Notes: generated by a model not told the origin, from the letters alone. A DNA stretch of 35,598 nt from Chara braunii (GCA_003427395.1 BFEA01000192.1:2131822-2167419); one strand, 5' to 3'. Shown: positions 1 through 11,495, numbered from the stretch's first letter. Program-made: numbers and translations.

Positions 1-855
1 TGTTCCGATTCACACTTGGTTGTTCTACTACTCATGCACATGTGTTCTCACCACTCAGACCCTCGTTTTGTCAAGTTCATGCATTTGGTAGTGTTCCGAT
101 TCACACTTGGCTGTTCTACCACTCATGCACTTGTGTTCTCACTACTCACTCCCTCATTTTGTCAAGTTCATGCATTTGGTAGTGTCCCGATTCACACTTG
201 GCTGTTCTACCACTCATTCACATGTGATCTCACTGCTCACTCCCTCATTTTGTCAAGTTCGTGCCTTTGGTAGTGTTCAGATTTACACTTGGTTGTTCTA
301 CCACTCATGCACGTGTTCTCACCACTCATGCACGTGTTCTCACCACTCACACCCTCGTTTTGTCAAGTTCATGCAGCCTTTGGTAATGCTTCGATTCTCA
401 CTTGGCTGTTCAACTACCTGTGAGCATGTGCTCTCCCTACTCACACCCTCGTTTTGTCAAGTTCATGCATTTGGTAGTGTTCCGATTCACACTTGGTTGT
501 TCTACTACTCATGTGCATGAATTCTCGCTAGTCCCACCCTCACTTTGTCTAGTTCATGCCTTTGATAATGCTCCGATTCACACTAGACTATTCTACTACT
601 CATGTGCATGTATTCTCGCCAGTCCCACCCTCACTCTGTCTACTTCACGCCTTTGGTAATGCTCCGATTCACACTTGGTTGTTCTACTACTCATGTGCAT
701 GCGTTTCCATTGGTTATTCTCTCCCCTTGTCAAGTTCATGTATTTGGTAGTTGTCGGATTCTCACATAGATGTTCCACTACTCGTATGCGTGTGATCACA
801 CTAATCACACTCTCGTTCTGTCAAGTCCATGTAAATGGTGATAGCCGATTTGCTC
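1..855 (+). repeat. 91-bp satellite array, left copy (about 9 monomers)
   Basis: The core CGATTCACACTTGG recurs every 91 bp. Because 91 is one more than a multiple of three, a short open frame restarts in each monomer and runs about three monomers before the TAG in GGTAGTG; these frames are by-products, not genes. The last monomers (from about 365) are distinct variants containing GGTAATGCTCCGATTC and GTCCCACCCTCAC. They recur in the same order at the end of the right array. The array begins before the window. Confidence 0.95.
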
Positions 856-1030
856 TTGGCTGCTACGGCTGTGGGATGGGTGTCCGACGCTTGGTTGTTA
901 CTGTTGTGGGATGGGTGACCAACACTTGGTTGCTACTGCTGTGGGATAGGTGACTGGCGCTTGGCTGTTACTGTTGTGGGATGGGTGACCGACACTTGGC
1001 TGCTACTGCTGTGGGATGGGTGACCGACAC
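856..1030 (+). repeat. 35-bp minisatellite, left copy (5 units)
   Basis: TTGG starts recur at 856, 891, 926, 961, 996 and 1031, an exact 35-bp period. The unit contains CTGTGGGATGGGTGACCGAC. It follows the last 91-bp monomer without a gap. Confidence 0.95.
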
Positions 1031-1880
1031 TTGGTTCCTTGGCGGAGAAAGTGAGCAAGGGGAAGGTTGTCGGTCCCTTGCACCACCAAGAAGAAAGGAA
1101 AAAGACACTTGAGGGATTGAGAGGGGCCGGGTTCGGAAAAAGGGCTAGAGGAAGTTGGTGCTTGAAGCAAGGTCAGTTGGCTCAACCATTTCCCCGACTG
1201 CATGACGATGAGAAGAGGATGGACTGATTGAGCAGAGGAAGGAGAATAAAGAAAAGCCAAAGAAAAGGAAAGTTAGACATGAGGGAAGGGCTATGTGTTG
1301 ACCCCGATGGGGGATTGTATCGGTCCTTGCCTTTGTGTGAGATTGTGCAGGTGAGTAAGCCTTGGGATGCCTCGAGCGGGATTAGGCCGGGGAAGCCGGG
1401 CGGCAAAGAAAAAGGGGAGAGGAGGCAAAGGGACTAAGGGCCCCTTAGTGTAAAACCGAACCATGAGAGAAACCTTTGTGCATGAGACTTGGAGTGTGAA
1501 TGAAAAAAAGAAGAGGGACTTTTGCTGATCGGAATGTGAAGTAGTCTGTGCATGCGTGTGAAGGCCCCGAAAGGACTAAGGGGCCTGCTCAAATAACGAT
1601 GGATGGAATGTATGAGACACGAGGAGTGCGTAGAGGCGAGGGGGAAGACGGCATTGTCGCACCCCGATGACGCCGTAGGATTGTTGTGCTTAGGGAAATG
1701 GTGCATGGCCTAAGGATGACGCTTAGGCTGCGCACAAAAGAAGAAAAACTCTCAAAGAACCCCTGGACTGCCTGCATATTGGAAGGAGCATTTGCTTGAG
1801 AACACAACCAAGAAAAAAAAAAAAAATCAGCGTTTGTGGAATAACCAGCAAGACTGCCACCCGGGGTGAGGGGTCAGGTA
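1031..1880 (+). repeat. Unique 3' part of left terminal repeat
   Basis: About 850 bp that match 25966-26818 nearly base for base, with scattered substitutions and small indels. Both copies have the AC-TAAGGG palindrome (1433-1449), a GGCCCC/GGGGCC dyad about 130 bp later, and a poly-A run followed by TCAGCGTTTG near the end. Similarity stops around 1880. No coding function is visible. By position it would be the R/U5 side of a 5' LTR. Confidence 0.85.
1433..1449. promoter_or_regulatory. 17-bp palindrome ACTAAGGG-n-CCCTTAGT
   Basis: Perfect 8-bp arms around one central base, conserved in the other terminal repeat at 26366-26382. The centre is C here and G there. ACTAAGGGG appears again about 130 bp downstream in both copies inside a second dyad. 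It could be a dimeric protein site or an RNA hairpin; no direct evidence for either. Confidence 0.5.
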
Positions 1881-3534
1881 GGGGGTTAAATTGACCCTTG
1901 CGATTCCGAAGGGGGCGCCCTACGCGTGGCCGTGTACACAACCAAAAAGAAAAAAATTGGACTTGGGCTTGCTCTTTCCTTTGAGAGAATCAGATTTGAG
2001 AGTGGTTGGGCGCATGGCATGACCAGGCCTGGAGGTATAGCATGCATGGTATACACTTGATCAGCTTACTCCTTTGTGGAGTAGCTCTAGCCCCCCTACT
2101 CTGGTGCTGGTGTTCGCCAGTCCGGAGAAACCTCGGGCGAGTCGCAGATCGACCCTTCCTCTTCGCGTGAAAGAAGGGCTCCGGTTACCTGGCAGGCGGT
2201 TGGTGCTTCGGCTTTGGCCGGGGTCCAATGAAAATCCCGCGGCGGAGTGATCTGTTCGGCTGGGTGCCTTTCTTCCCCCTTCTTCTGAGCCGAGCGGGCT
2301 CATGCACTATACACTTGAAATGCTTGAAGGAACCAACATGAACACAACGGGTCATCAAGAAGGAACAATCCCACCATATGAAAGGACAGACAAATGAAGA
2401 CAAAGGGAATGGAGGGAGTTGCTAGACTCTAAGAAAACTAGCTCACCAACCATTATGTATGGAAGTAAGGGGAGTGACACTCATTGTCCTGAGAGAAAAT
2501 CGTGAGACATAGGTAGGAAGCGCTAGGTGCACCAAGGGAAAGGCACTTGTACTATGTGTGTCTCACTTGGGACTTATGATCTGCAAGAGGAGGTTTGAGC
2601 GTTTTGCCTTCCGGAAGGAAGGGATGGGTCTGCACCAGCTGGTGCGGGATTGCGACACGTTGTTTCTATCGTAGTGTCGTCGGGTCTCATATGCGGAGGT
2701 CGGACCACCGAGCTGTCGGACAGGAGTTGGTCTCGCCGGTTGATTAGTAACACTCTCTCTCGGACAGACCGAGCATGGCTCGACACCTTGCCCAGGCGGG
2801 ATGCGAAACGTCTCCTCAGGTGGGGCTCTAGCTTGTCGGCTGGCGGAGGGGGATCATTGCGTGCGAGGCAAGGAGGGAGCCTCGACGACGATTAGTAGCT
2901 TCCCATAGTACGGTTTGGGAAAGGCTGATTCTTGTCGGACCGATGGAAGTGAATGCCCGGACGACTGATTCTTGCTCCTAGCGGGGTGCGCGGGGTGATT
3001 CCCGATACCAATGGGGTGTGTAAGGGCAGTAAAACGGGATGGGGTATTTTGGGCGAATGGAGAGGGGTAACACCCTGTGTCGGAGCCTGGGTACTGCGCT
3101 CGCGACGATTGAGCTGCACTTGAGGTATGGGATAAAACTCTACCGAATGTACCAGTGGAGAGACCATATGGGGTAGGTCGGTGAGGAGATGACCGGCCCG
3201 TATGTGAGATTGCCTAGATCTTTTTTTTTGTGTACCCCCCCCTTTGTAAAGGTTGACTGAGGTCTGAACTGTTGGACGGGCTATGATTCTAGTGTATTCC
3301 CACCTCCCCATCTAAGTCTGCACAAGTGAGAGATGATGGAAAAAAGTGGAGGATAGAGGTCAGTCGGAGTGGAACCAAGAAAAAGAATGTTGGGTAGTGA
3401 ATGGCCGGCCGAGGATACTACGGAGGGGTGGTACTTAGGAATGGGGAGGTAAAGGAGACCCGAATGAGGGGTCTGAAATAATCCTCATCTAGGACGTGGG
3501 TTGACTGACCGGAAGGGCCATTTGGTGCTCTCTT
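1881..3534 (+). other. Leader between left terminal repeat and first coding block
   Basis: About 1.65 kb without a convincing gene. Short open frames exist on both strands (for example 2650-2895 plus and 2892-3311 minus) but have simple, biased composition and no recognisable domain. The stretch holds two perfect palindromes (2607-2618 and 2632-2645). If the element model is right this is the 5' untranslated leader; I could not identify a primer-binding site in it. Confidence 0.5.
2607..2645. promoter_or_regulatory. Pair of perfect palindromes in the leader
   Basis: CCTTCCGGAAGG (2607-2618) and GCACCAGCTGGTGC (2632-2645) lie 13 bp apart. Retroviral leaders use palindromic loops for RNA dimerisation, and similar roles have been proposed for retrotransposons. 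Whether these do so is inference. Confidence 0.4.
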
Positions 3535-4380
3535 ATGGAAACAGGAATCGGGTGCTGGGAAAACAAGATGGTGCGGTGGCTGTCATCCCCAATCTATTCC
3601 AGCGGCCCGGTGGTGCTGGTAGATGTAAAGGATGGAGTATCGGTCGTCCTCCTGGAAGAAGGAACGTGGAAAGATCTAGAACCAGCCTATCAAGCTGTAA
3701 TGTTGAACGAGGAGGACGCGTTTCTCTGGATAGAAACGATATGGACTAAGGTCAGTCTGACGAGGTTGTCACCGAGCTTGATGGATTTGGAATTCAGAGG
3801 GACAGTAGAAGCCCGGGGGTGGGTCTACTTGTCGTAGGATGGGGAAGATGCCATGGTCGTGGATTTGGTGCTAGGGACCGCGCCGGACGAATTGTTTAGG
3901 AAGGCCGAAAGAGAGGTTGTATGGGCCGCCTGTCAGTAGGCAGAGATGAAATTGGAAAAGGTAGATGTGCGAGTGGAACTCGGGGATAGAGGGAGAGTGA
4001 GGCGGCCCGTTAGAACAATGAGATGCGTACTGCCTCCTTTTCTGGTGGATGCGGTCTTCGGAACCCGGAGCAGGCTAGTACAGATATGCCTGTCCATGAC
4101 GAACCTCGGGCTATACCAATGTGCCAGGCAGGACTTCTTCCGGTTGTCGGTAGAAATGGGGCCTTTTGAAGGAAACTGGGCAAAGGAACTGGCCGAGATG
4201 CGGAATTGCCTTAGCATAGACAATGTCTTTGTCCCTAGCCCGGTGCATTGGGAGATAGTCTACAGAAATGTGGCAGTAGGGAAGACGTTCCTGGAAGGGG
4301 TGAGGGAATTGTTCTACGGCGAAGAGGATGACTTCAGTGACGACGACAAGAGGGATGAGATAAAGGACTGGGATTTCTGA
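3535..4380 (+). pseudogene. Pre-gag paralogue A (unrecognised protein, two internal TAG stops)
   Basis: One frame stays open for about 282 codons except for TAG at 3835 and 3937. I do not recognise the family. Landmarks are FLWIETIW (3721-3744) in the N-terminal half, a segment with LPPFLVDAVFG in the middle, then FFRLSVEMGPFEGNW (GPF at 4159), VAVGKTFLEGVRELF and an acidic tail. These align in order with copies B and C downstream, which shows a coding region rather than chance ORFs. No signal peptide or membrane segment stands out. The start is uncertain; ATG 3535 is the first in frame. Position before gag is reminiscent of ORF1 of Ogre-type elements, but no similarity to that protein is claimed. 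Confidence 0.7.
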
Positions 4381-4381
4381 G

Positions 4382-5192
4382 GTGGGGGGACTTATTTATG
4401 GAAGCCGAGTGGCCTGGCGCTATGCAGGAAAGAAAACGATGGCTAGAGAACAGTTGCTGATGGATTGCACTTTCAAAGGATGGGAACCAAGGCAACTAAG
4501 AGGGGGGGTAGAAATGCCTATACAAGCGGAAAGCGGATGGAGAGGAACCACGTGCGACTGGGTCGCGTTTGAAGTTGTCCTGGGATCGTACGTCTGGATA
4601 AAACGGATCTGGAACCTACTAAGGGAAGAGGAAGGTTGGGATGAGATAGCGGAAGGCAAAGTGGAATCAGTCGGAACGGTCGTTCGTTCCGAGAAAGGGT
4701 GGCACTTGTTTTGCACTATGATAGCAGCAGGACAGGATCCGATGTGGATTCTGGGGGATGCAGAGGCGCGAACCTGAAAGGAGGGCAAGAGGTTCGCCAA
4801 CGAAGGATGGGATGAGGTCAGTAGTAGGTTTGTGATGGGAGGGTGGAAGGAGCTCAAGCCTCCCAGCCTGCGAACAACGGTTTGGGTGCCTGAGTTCGTG
4901 ACCAAGTGGTTTGGGGGTTTCAACCACATTTTAAAAGTGGCTGACTCCATGGAAGGGACACATATAGAGTGTGCCTGGCTGACGGAGGAATTTTTATAGG
5001 ACCTCGTTGAAGTACGGGCCCTTCTACGGTGATAAAGTGTGGGAAGTTCTCGCCATTCTGAGAATAGGTAAGCATGATCTCATAAAGGTAGACGCGGCAA
5101 CCTGAGACGCCATAGTTAGCCGGGAGGTGGCGGCCGCTCCATCCTACGTGGATGATGTTTTCAAACTGTTTGAAGTAATGTGGTTCGAGTAA
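4382..5192 (+). pseudogene. Pre-gag paralogue B (TGA stops and a frameshift)
   Basis: Second copy of the same unknown protein, directly after A. It is read in one frame to about 4990 and in the next frame to TAA at 5190. TGA codons interrupt at 4775 and 5103. Matching landmarks are YVWIKRIWN (from 4589), a GWH segment, VPEFVTKWFGG, then FYRTSLKYGPFYGD (GPF at 5016) and SYVDDVFKLFE near the end. A frameshift at the FY motif joins the two halves. Divergence from A is high at the amino-acid level, so the triplication is old. Confidence 0.65.
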
Positions 5193-5547
5193 AAGGCCGG
5201 AAGGTCAGACGCTAGGGGGAAATCAAAGTGCGGGGGATACATGTAAACTAGGGGGTAACGTAGGATAGGGAGCGTGTACATTAGTTTTGCAGGGTGTGCG
5301 GGGTGGTTAAAAAGGGAAGAGGCTTCTGGCTACCAGGCGCGCAGTTGCGGATTGCGGATAGGGAAGCAAGACGAGAAGGCACTATGAGAGGGCCGAAGGA
5401 CGGTCCTGGAAGACCGGCCACTGAGGATCAAACCGCTGAGAAAAGAAGAATGAGGGCATAAAAGGAAAAGAGCGGTAGATGAGCAGTTGCTGAAGAACAG
5501 GCTGTAATCCTCTCTGTTTAGGCTATGCATGAAATCACCGATTAACG

Positions 5548-6337
5548 ATGGCGGCAAGACGCGTTCGGGCAGCACGCCAGCCCCAGTACCCCAGCCCACC
5601 CTGGAATAACGACAGAGGGTGGGAAGTCTCTCTTCCATCAAGTTTCGAATTCCGGGGAATCGACGTGGAGTGGCGGGTCGTGACCTTGGGGAGGGACATC
5701 GCCTTCATAATGGTGGAATGTTTGTGGACCGGGATGCGATTTAACCGAGGGCCTGGGGATAACCTGTACTCCAATATGGAAGTAACCGAGACTTTGTACC
5801 TACCCGAAATTGGTTGGCACTCGTTGGGAGTAGGAATAACACAAGGTCACGAGCTGGCCCCGATCTTTCAGAGGGCCGTCCGGGTATTAACACGGATAGG
5901 CCAATCGGTCAGGGGTAGGAGGAACGTGGGCTTACAAACAGGGTGGAAGTAGGGAGCTGGCGGGAGTTTAGCGCACCGGCAACCCGCTAAGATGTCGGGT
6001 CCCTCGATTCATGATAGACCTCATCTTCAGGAGCATCGCGAGGGCGCAGGATCTAGCAGACTCAGTAATGGTCTAGATCCATCACTTCCCACCTCAAGCC
6101 ATCGAGATGTTCTATGACATCTCTGTGGAGCACGGGCCATTCTGGGGAAACCGGGCCTAGGAGCTGCTGGACGTCATCAATATTCTAATATTTGGGTTGC
6201 CACGGTTAGCCTGCGCGGAATACGAGCATATAATTCGGAGAGAGATCGAGGTAGGAAAGAGCTATCTAACAGGGGTGGCTCAACTGTTCGAGGAGCCTAC
6301 CGAACCAGAAGGGCCACGGGGACGAGAGCGGGACTAG
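5548..6337 (+). pseudogene. Pre-gag paralogue C (frameshift, two TAG stops)
   Basis: Third copy. The first half (5548 to about 5900) contains AFIMVECLWT (5701) and a GWHSLG segment. After a frameshift near 5900-5990 the second half carries VPRFMIDLIF, MFYDISVEHGPFWGN (GPF at 6134) and VGKSYLTGVAQLFEEP, ending at TAG 6335. TAG also occurs at 6074 and 6158. C and A are the closer pair around SVExGPFxGN. About 350 bp separate B and C, with no feature seen in the gap. Confidence 0.65.
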
Positions 6338-6934
6338 CACCGGGTAGCAAGCCGGTATGGCAAATAAAGTATACTCCATTACGTATAGGGGCTCACCGAT
6401 GGGAATAGGGAAGGACTGCCGGACCCCGGAATAGGGAAGGGACGATAGAAACGCGAAGTCAGGGAAATGGCAGAGGGGTACGCCTGGCCAAGGCGGGTCG
6501 ACCGGAACCGATGCAAACCTTGCCCGGCTACGCGCGGCGAAGTAGGGGTGCTTCGGGATGTCGGACGAAGGCCCAATCCTAAGAAGGACCCCCGCGACGT
6601 TCAGGAAGCAAGGGCAGCCGAACTCACATTCTGCGTAAACCAGGGAAGGGATAGATCCGCGATAATTGCCATAACCAGAAAAGTTGAAAGGAATATTGAT
6701 CGGGGACCCTTCCTGATGGAGTGCCCAACCGGAACTCCTGCATACCCGGCATGACGAACTGGGACGCTCTAAACGAGCCTGTCATAAGGGGAACTAAGTT
6801 TTGTTCCTTAGCTCAATAGGGAAGCAGGGCTGGCCACAATTTTTTTTCCAGGAAAGCAATCAGAGGACATAAATGGGGGAGGGGCTACTCTCTGAATAAG
6901 ATAAACCGAAAGGACTGGAGCCTATGGAACCTAA
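6338..6934 (+). other. Spacer between paralogue C and gag
   Basis: About 600 bp. An open frame at 6467-6754 is in the same frame as gag but has several stops after it and no recognisable motif. I cannot say whether it is a decayed N-terminal extension. Nothing else seen. Confidence 0.4.
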
Positions 6935-9337
6935 ATGCCTCGAGTTGCCTGTGTCCCGTGGAATCCTCTGGTTTATGCAGATCTAAGCAAAATGGCAGCG
7001 GAAGATGAGACAGACAATTATAGGAGCGAGGGAGGACCAGGCTTAGGAGGCAGCGTCGTACAAAGCGAGGAGGGTCAGAAGGACAGAGAATCGATGAATC
7101 CGGATGGTACCAAGGGGAACAGGAAAGAGATCTCCTCAGTGGAAAGCTCGAGAAAAGCCGGGGGAAGCACGCAAGGGACCCAGGAGACCAGGGAGGGTAG
7201 GAATAAGGACAGGTCGAGCCCACAAAATTCAAATGGAGTTGTATCTAAGAAGGTGAGAATCACGGACGCAAGGTGCAAACGAGCAGAAGTAGAGAAGAGA
7301 ACCGCAGAGTACAAGGCAAGATTGATCGAGGAGATGATGATTGGAAACGAGGAAGACCTCCCGCAGGAAGAACCACGGGACGAACGGAAGGTTAGCCGAG
7401 GCGGAATTGGGCAAGGGGGTAAGGGTAGTGATCGTGGAGGAACACCCAGCAAAAGAAGGAAGGAGAGAGAGAACACCCCCGGAATGGAAGCGGAAAAAGC
7501 TACAAACCCGCCAGCCATAGATAGTTGGGCTAGCCGCCTGCCGGCCGCACCAATAGTAATGCGAGGGTGCGAAGGGCTCTAGAGCCTTAGGGAAAGGGTG
7601 TTGGGGTGGTTTGACCTGGAGGGGACCGCGAAAACTAGAGAAGGACAGAGCGTCGATAAAAAGGGGCAGAAAACCAGTGCGGCAGGCGAGACCAGCAACT
7701 CCGAGGGTGGCCTCAGGAAGATGGTGTCGTCCCTCGCACGAGCGCTAAACAAAAACCAAGGCTAGCCCGCGGACGCTAAGAAAACGTTGACGTTTGATGG
7801 GGCAAACATCACGGAATTCCTAATAGATTACGAGAACCTGGCCACGTTGCTGAAATGGAGTGAAGAGGAGAAGATGGACCACCTAGGACAACATGTGTCA
7901 TTGAGCCTAGGACAAGACATAATGGCCATCGTGGCTGCAAGCCGATCTTGGAAGGAGACCCGGGACGTAATGATGAGGAAGTACCTGGCGGCTTAGAAGA
8001 TGGCAACAGAGGCCGAATTAGTGGCAGTACAAAGGAAGAACTTCGCAACGTACAATGACTTCCTGAGAGAGTTTACCCTGGTAGCGCTAAGGATCCCCGG
8101 GGTAATGGACCGGATAATGAGCAAGTATTTCCTCAGGCAGTTCTCCGAGTTCGATAAAGACAAGATTCTGCCGGCTTACCAACAGACGAGTAAATTTGTG
8201 AACACCAGGGATGTTGATTTCAGTACGGTAACGGACCTGGCCGAGAAAACGGTAGTGACCGAAACGCTAGCCTTGCTTAAGGAAGGGGAGATCATAGATC
8301 TGACCGGCAAGACGGGCGACAAGGTAAAGAAGGGGATCGAGAGTCTACGTGAACGCGTGCACTGAGTCGACAATAAGATAGAAAGGGTGGAGAATGCGCT
8401 GATAGCTATGCAGGCACAAATATTCCGACCCTCCCTTCCTCCCCAAGAAGCCGTAGCCCCGATACGAGTGGCCAACCGAGGGTTTAGTTGGAGAGATCCC
8501 GCTAATGAGCATTGCAGATATTGCACCGCGGTCGGACATTTTGTGCGAGTTTGCCCAAAGCTCAACCACGATATTATAAAAAATAGATGTACCAGGTCAT
8601 TAAAAGGGGAGATATTCGGACCTCGGGGACAACGAGTGAACGAAAACTCGCCAGGAGGGATGCGGCGCGCCATTATCATCCTCAATGGGTTTGAGATAGC
8701 CGTGGTAGAAGCCGAACCGGTGGCCGATATCGTTTGGGACCAACTCCGAGGGCGTGGGGCACAGGTCAACTTCATCTTAGAAAGCGACGGACACGATAAG
8801 GTGAACGCGACTACTCGACTAGGGACGGTCGGAAGAAGAATTATTTGTTACACTGTGATGGAGGAGGTTGTTGGGGGCTCCGCGACCCAAGCGGAGCCCG
8901 AGATCGGGGAACCAGAGAAAGTTTACGGGAAGCCTAGGGAAGAGGAGCCTACGGACAAGGTCAGCGCTGCCAAGAAAAAGTTTACGTATCAAATCCTGAT
9001 CCTAACCATACCAGAGATCGACGACACCCTTAGCAAATTTCTAGGAACCATGGTGTCAGTATCCTTTCAGACCATGTTGCAAGCGAGCCCCAGACTGCTC
9101 AAAGGGCTTAGACAACTACTGACTCGCCGGCAAGTGGAGATAGATGAAAATCCGGAATCGCAGGAAGAGGAAAAGGAGGAGGAAGCCCCGCAAGAAGTCG
9201 CTAATCTTCAAAGGAGTCCTGAAGATTTGAAGGATCTTGAAAAGGCTTTTGCGGATATCTGCTTGAGCTTGCCAGACCGTGAAGGCGGGGAAGTCATGAG
9301 GGTTCCACCCGAGACGAAGCTTAGTTTCCATGCCCCC
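6935..9337 (+). pseudogene. gag: gag: Ty3/Gypsy-type capsid/nucleocapsid polyprotein, decayed
   Basis: A single frame runs from 6935 into the protease, broken by TAG at 7580, 7763, 7994 and TGA at 8363. The N-terminal ~200 residues are charged and low in complexity. The capsid-like part begins near 7787 with LTFDGANITEFLIDYE, typical of Ty3/Gypsy gag, and continues with a helical core through 8340. A nucleocapsid knuckle CRYCTAVGHFVRVC fits C-X2-C-X4-H-X4-C (8513-8554). An acidic Glu-rich stretch around 9150-9200 leads into protease. No frameshift is needed between gag and protease, suggesting a gag-pro fusion or a stop-suppression layout originally. Confidence 0.85.
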
Positions 9338-9545
9338 CCCGTAGGGAAGTTAAAGGTGCAGATCGGGACACATCACACAGACGCCCTAGTAGACGGAGGT
9401 GCGGAAATCACACTCATAAGGAGAGATTTCGCAACAATTACCGGTTGTGTGGTTAACAAGGAAGTGATAGGGAGCATCCGAGGGGCCAGTGGCGAGATCC
9501 CGTTTTCAGGATACGTCACCAAATGTGCGGTCAAGGCATGCATCC
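9338..9545 (+). pseudogene. pro: Aspartic protease, N-terminal part
   Basis: GKLKVQIG leads into ALVDGGAEITLI, the retropepsin active-site strand, with the catalytic Asp at 9392-9394. The usual D-S/T-G is D-G-G here. The flap-like segment IRGASGEIPFSGYV follows. The frame then loses sense at about 9545, where sequence homologous to the rest of the protease is found on the opposite strand (next feature). The retropepsin dimer would process Gag-Pol. Confidence 0.8.
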
Positions 9546-10216
9546 AGGAGTCGATTTCGTCATGTTGCCTCTGCGACCCGCGGTTGAATACTGATTATCT
9601 TTCCATTTAGACAATATCCCTTTTGCACTTCCCCTTCAAATTTGGCCAGCGTCGTCGAGTCCACCCCTACTTTGTGATACCTGATAGCTTTGATAAGCTG
9701 TAATAAATCGGGGATCTCGAGTGCGACTTCCGGTACCTCTATCCATACCTCTTTCCGCTTGGGCAGGCTGGCCCCAAGTTCAACTTCTGATTCCCTTTCC
9801 GCCACCATGACATATAAAATTTCGTCCTCCTGCCTTCTCTTCTTCTGAGGCAGGCCCATCTTGATTCATTCTTTCTTGTTGAATGCTTCCTCAATCAGAA
9901 TTTCTACCCTTTCTCTCATACCCTCCATTCGTGCAAAAGCCCCTTTCGAGCGCTATCTTCGAATGACGACGACCATGTTGCCAATTTTCCTTTAGGCGGG
10001 CCTCCTCCGGTCCCGATGAGTTGGAGGAGCTCCCCACGGCCAGTTACTGGGTCCTCTAAGTCTACCATGTATGTGCCATCATGCAGATGCATCCCTATCA
10101 TTTCTACATTGGCGCACTATGGTCTCCCGAGGATTAGGTCGTGGTCCATCTCGTCTAATACGATCATTTCCAGCCGTTCATTGTTTAGGAGAACGATCCC
10201 GGAAGGAATTGTTTGA
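9546..10216 (-). pseudogene. Inverted segment: protease C-terminus and pro-RT linker
   Basis: Read on the minus strand from about 10216, this encodes a stretch ending in DHDLILGRP, the conserved protease end of Ty3/Gypsy elements, followed by a charged linker running down to about 9550. Plus-strand sequence on both sides belongs to the same polyprotein: flap region before, pre-RT region after 10217. The segment has therefore been flipped in place. Stops and a frameshift (about 9900) occur in the linker. An assembly misorientation is possible; an ambiguous base sits nearby at 10293. Confidence 0.75.
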
Positions 10217-11495
10217 AAGCACAAGCCAGTAGGGAAGAAAGCTAAGCCGGTCTCGATCCTGCTAGAGATATCTAAGGAAGAGGCCATGAAAANGGAGGAA
10301 GAGGTTCTTCGAGTAATCCGAGAAAGGTGAGCGACAGAAGGACATCGGATACCGGATGAGGTGGCTGACACAATGAAGATAGGAATAGAGGGATTCTTAA
10401 CAGAAGAAAAAACCATCCTGATCAAAATGACGTGTCAGGAGTTTCATCTGGCATTCGCCTTTAGTGATCATCAAAAGGGGCGGTTAGACGCGAAGCTAAT
10501 CCCTCCGGTCAGGATCCACACAGTAGAGCATGAGTGCTGGAATGACAAAGGACCATCCCATGAGTTCGGGATAGCAGGAGAAGTGACGGACCTTCTCCGA
10601 GCAAAAATGAATTCCTTCATCGCAGAGCCTACCTCGTCCCCATACGCAAATAGGTGGTTCGTCTTTCGAAAGCCCAATAAGACGCTGAGGTGGATACAAG
10701 ACCTGCAAAAGTTGAATGCAGCGACCATCCGGGATGCCGGTTCGCTACTGCAGGCCGACTTATTAGCGGAGTCCCACGCCGGTCGGAGCATTTACTCCCT
10801 GGTAGACTTGTATTCAGGGTACGACCAGCTCCCATTGGACGCTCGGGACAGACCATACACCGCAATGCACACCCTCGTAGGATAGTTGCAGATGCAGGTA
10901 ACCCCTATGGGCTTTACGAACGCAGTAGCTGAAGCGCAAAGGAGGATGCTCGCCGTAGCCGGGGACATGTTTGCAGAGAAGTGTGAACCCTACATCGACG
11001 ACAACCGGATCAAAGGCGCCCAGGAGAAGGACGAGACGGAAGTCCAGCCAGGGATTCAAAAATTTGTATGGGATCATCTACAGGACATCAAGGACTTACT
11101 CCGCCGATTTCTAGTATACAACATCACGGCTAGCAAACCGAAGAGTATTCTGGCAGTACCGGAAGTAACCATACTGGGGTTTCGCTGTGGCACATATAGA
11201 AGAATGCCGGACCCGGCAAAAACTGACAAGATATTGCAGTGGCCAACGCCGCTCTGCACGACGACGAAGGTAAGAGCGTTTTTAGGCGTGGTCGGCTTTT
11301 GGAGGATTTTTATTCAAAATTTTGCCAGGATTACTAAGCCTATCCACGCCATGATCAGAGAGGAAGGAACCATGGATTGGACGGAGGAGCGAGAGGGAGA
11401 CGTCCAAACCCTGAAGGACATATTGACATCGGAGCAAGTCACTTTGGCAGCCCCCTTTTCTAACGACGAAGGTTGGACGGTCGTTTATTCTAGAG
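10217..11495 (+). pseudogene. pol: Reverse transcriptase domain
   Basis: The frame continues through a pre-RT linker (TGA at 10328) into RT. Visible motifs: RWFVFRKPN and RWIQDLQKLN (fingers), VDLYSGYDQ with the first catalytic Asp at 10805, TPMGFTNA after a TAG at 10883, YIDD at 10991-11002 with both Asp residues present, and RAFLGVVGFWRIFI, the thumb/connection signature. All three catalytic Asp are kept, so inactivation is by stops and rearrangement. RT copies element RNA to DNA in the particle. Confidence 0.9.

Noticed and set aside
16-855. Overlapping open frames of 60-140 codons within the 91-bp arrays (also 23551-25265)
   Set aside because: They follow the repeat period: 91 bp shifts the frame by one each monomer, and each ends at the same TAG. 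Period artefacts.
856-1030. CRISPR-like look of the 35-, 38- and 62-bp arrays
   Set aside because: Units are contiguous with no unique spacers between them, and the context is eukaryotic retroelement DNA.
1881-2100. Primer-binding site after the left terminal repeat
   Set aside because: No clear match to a tRNA 3' end (for example an initiator-Met type TGGTATCAGAGC) was found by eye.
4420-4950. 176-codon minus-strand open frame
   Set aside because: It lies opposite paralogue B, whose plus-strand frame is supported by homology with A and C.
7075-7518. 147-codon minus-strand open frame
   Set aside because: Shadow of the charged N-terminal part of gag.
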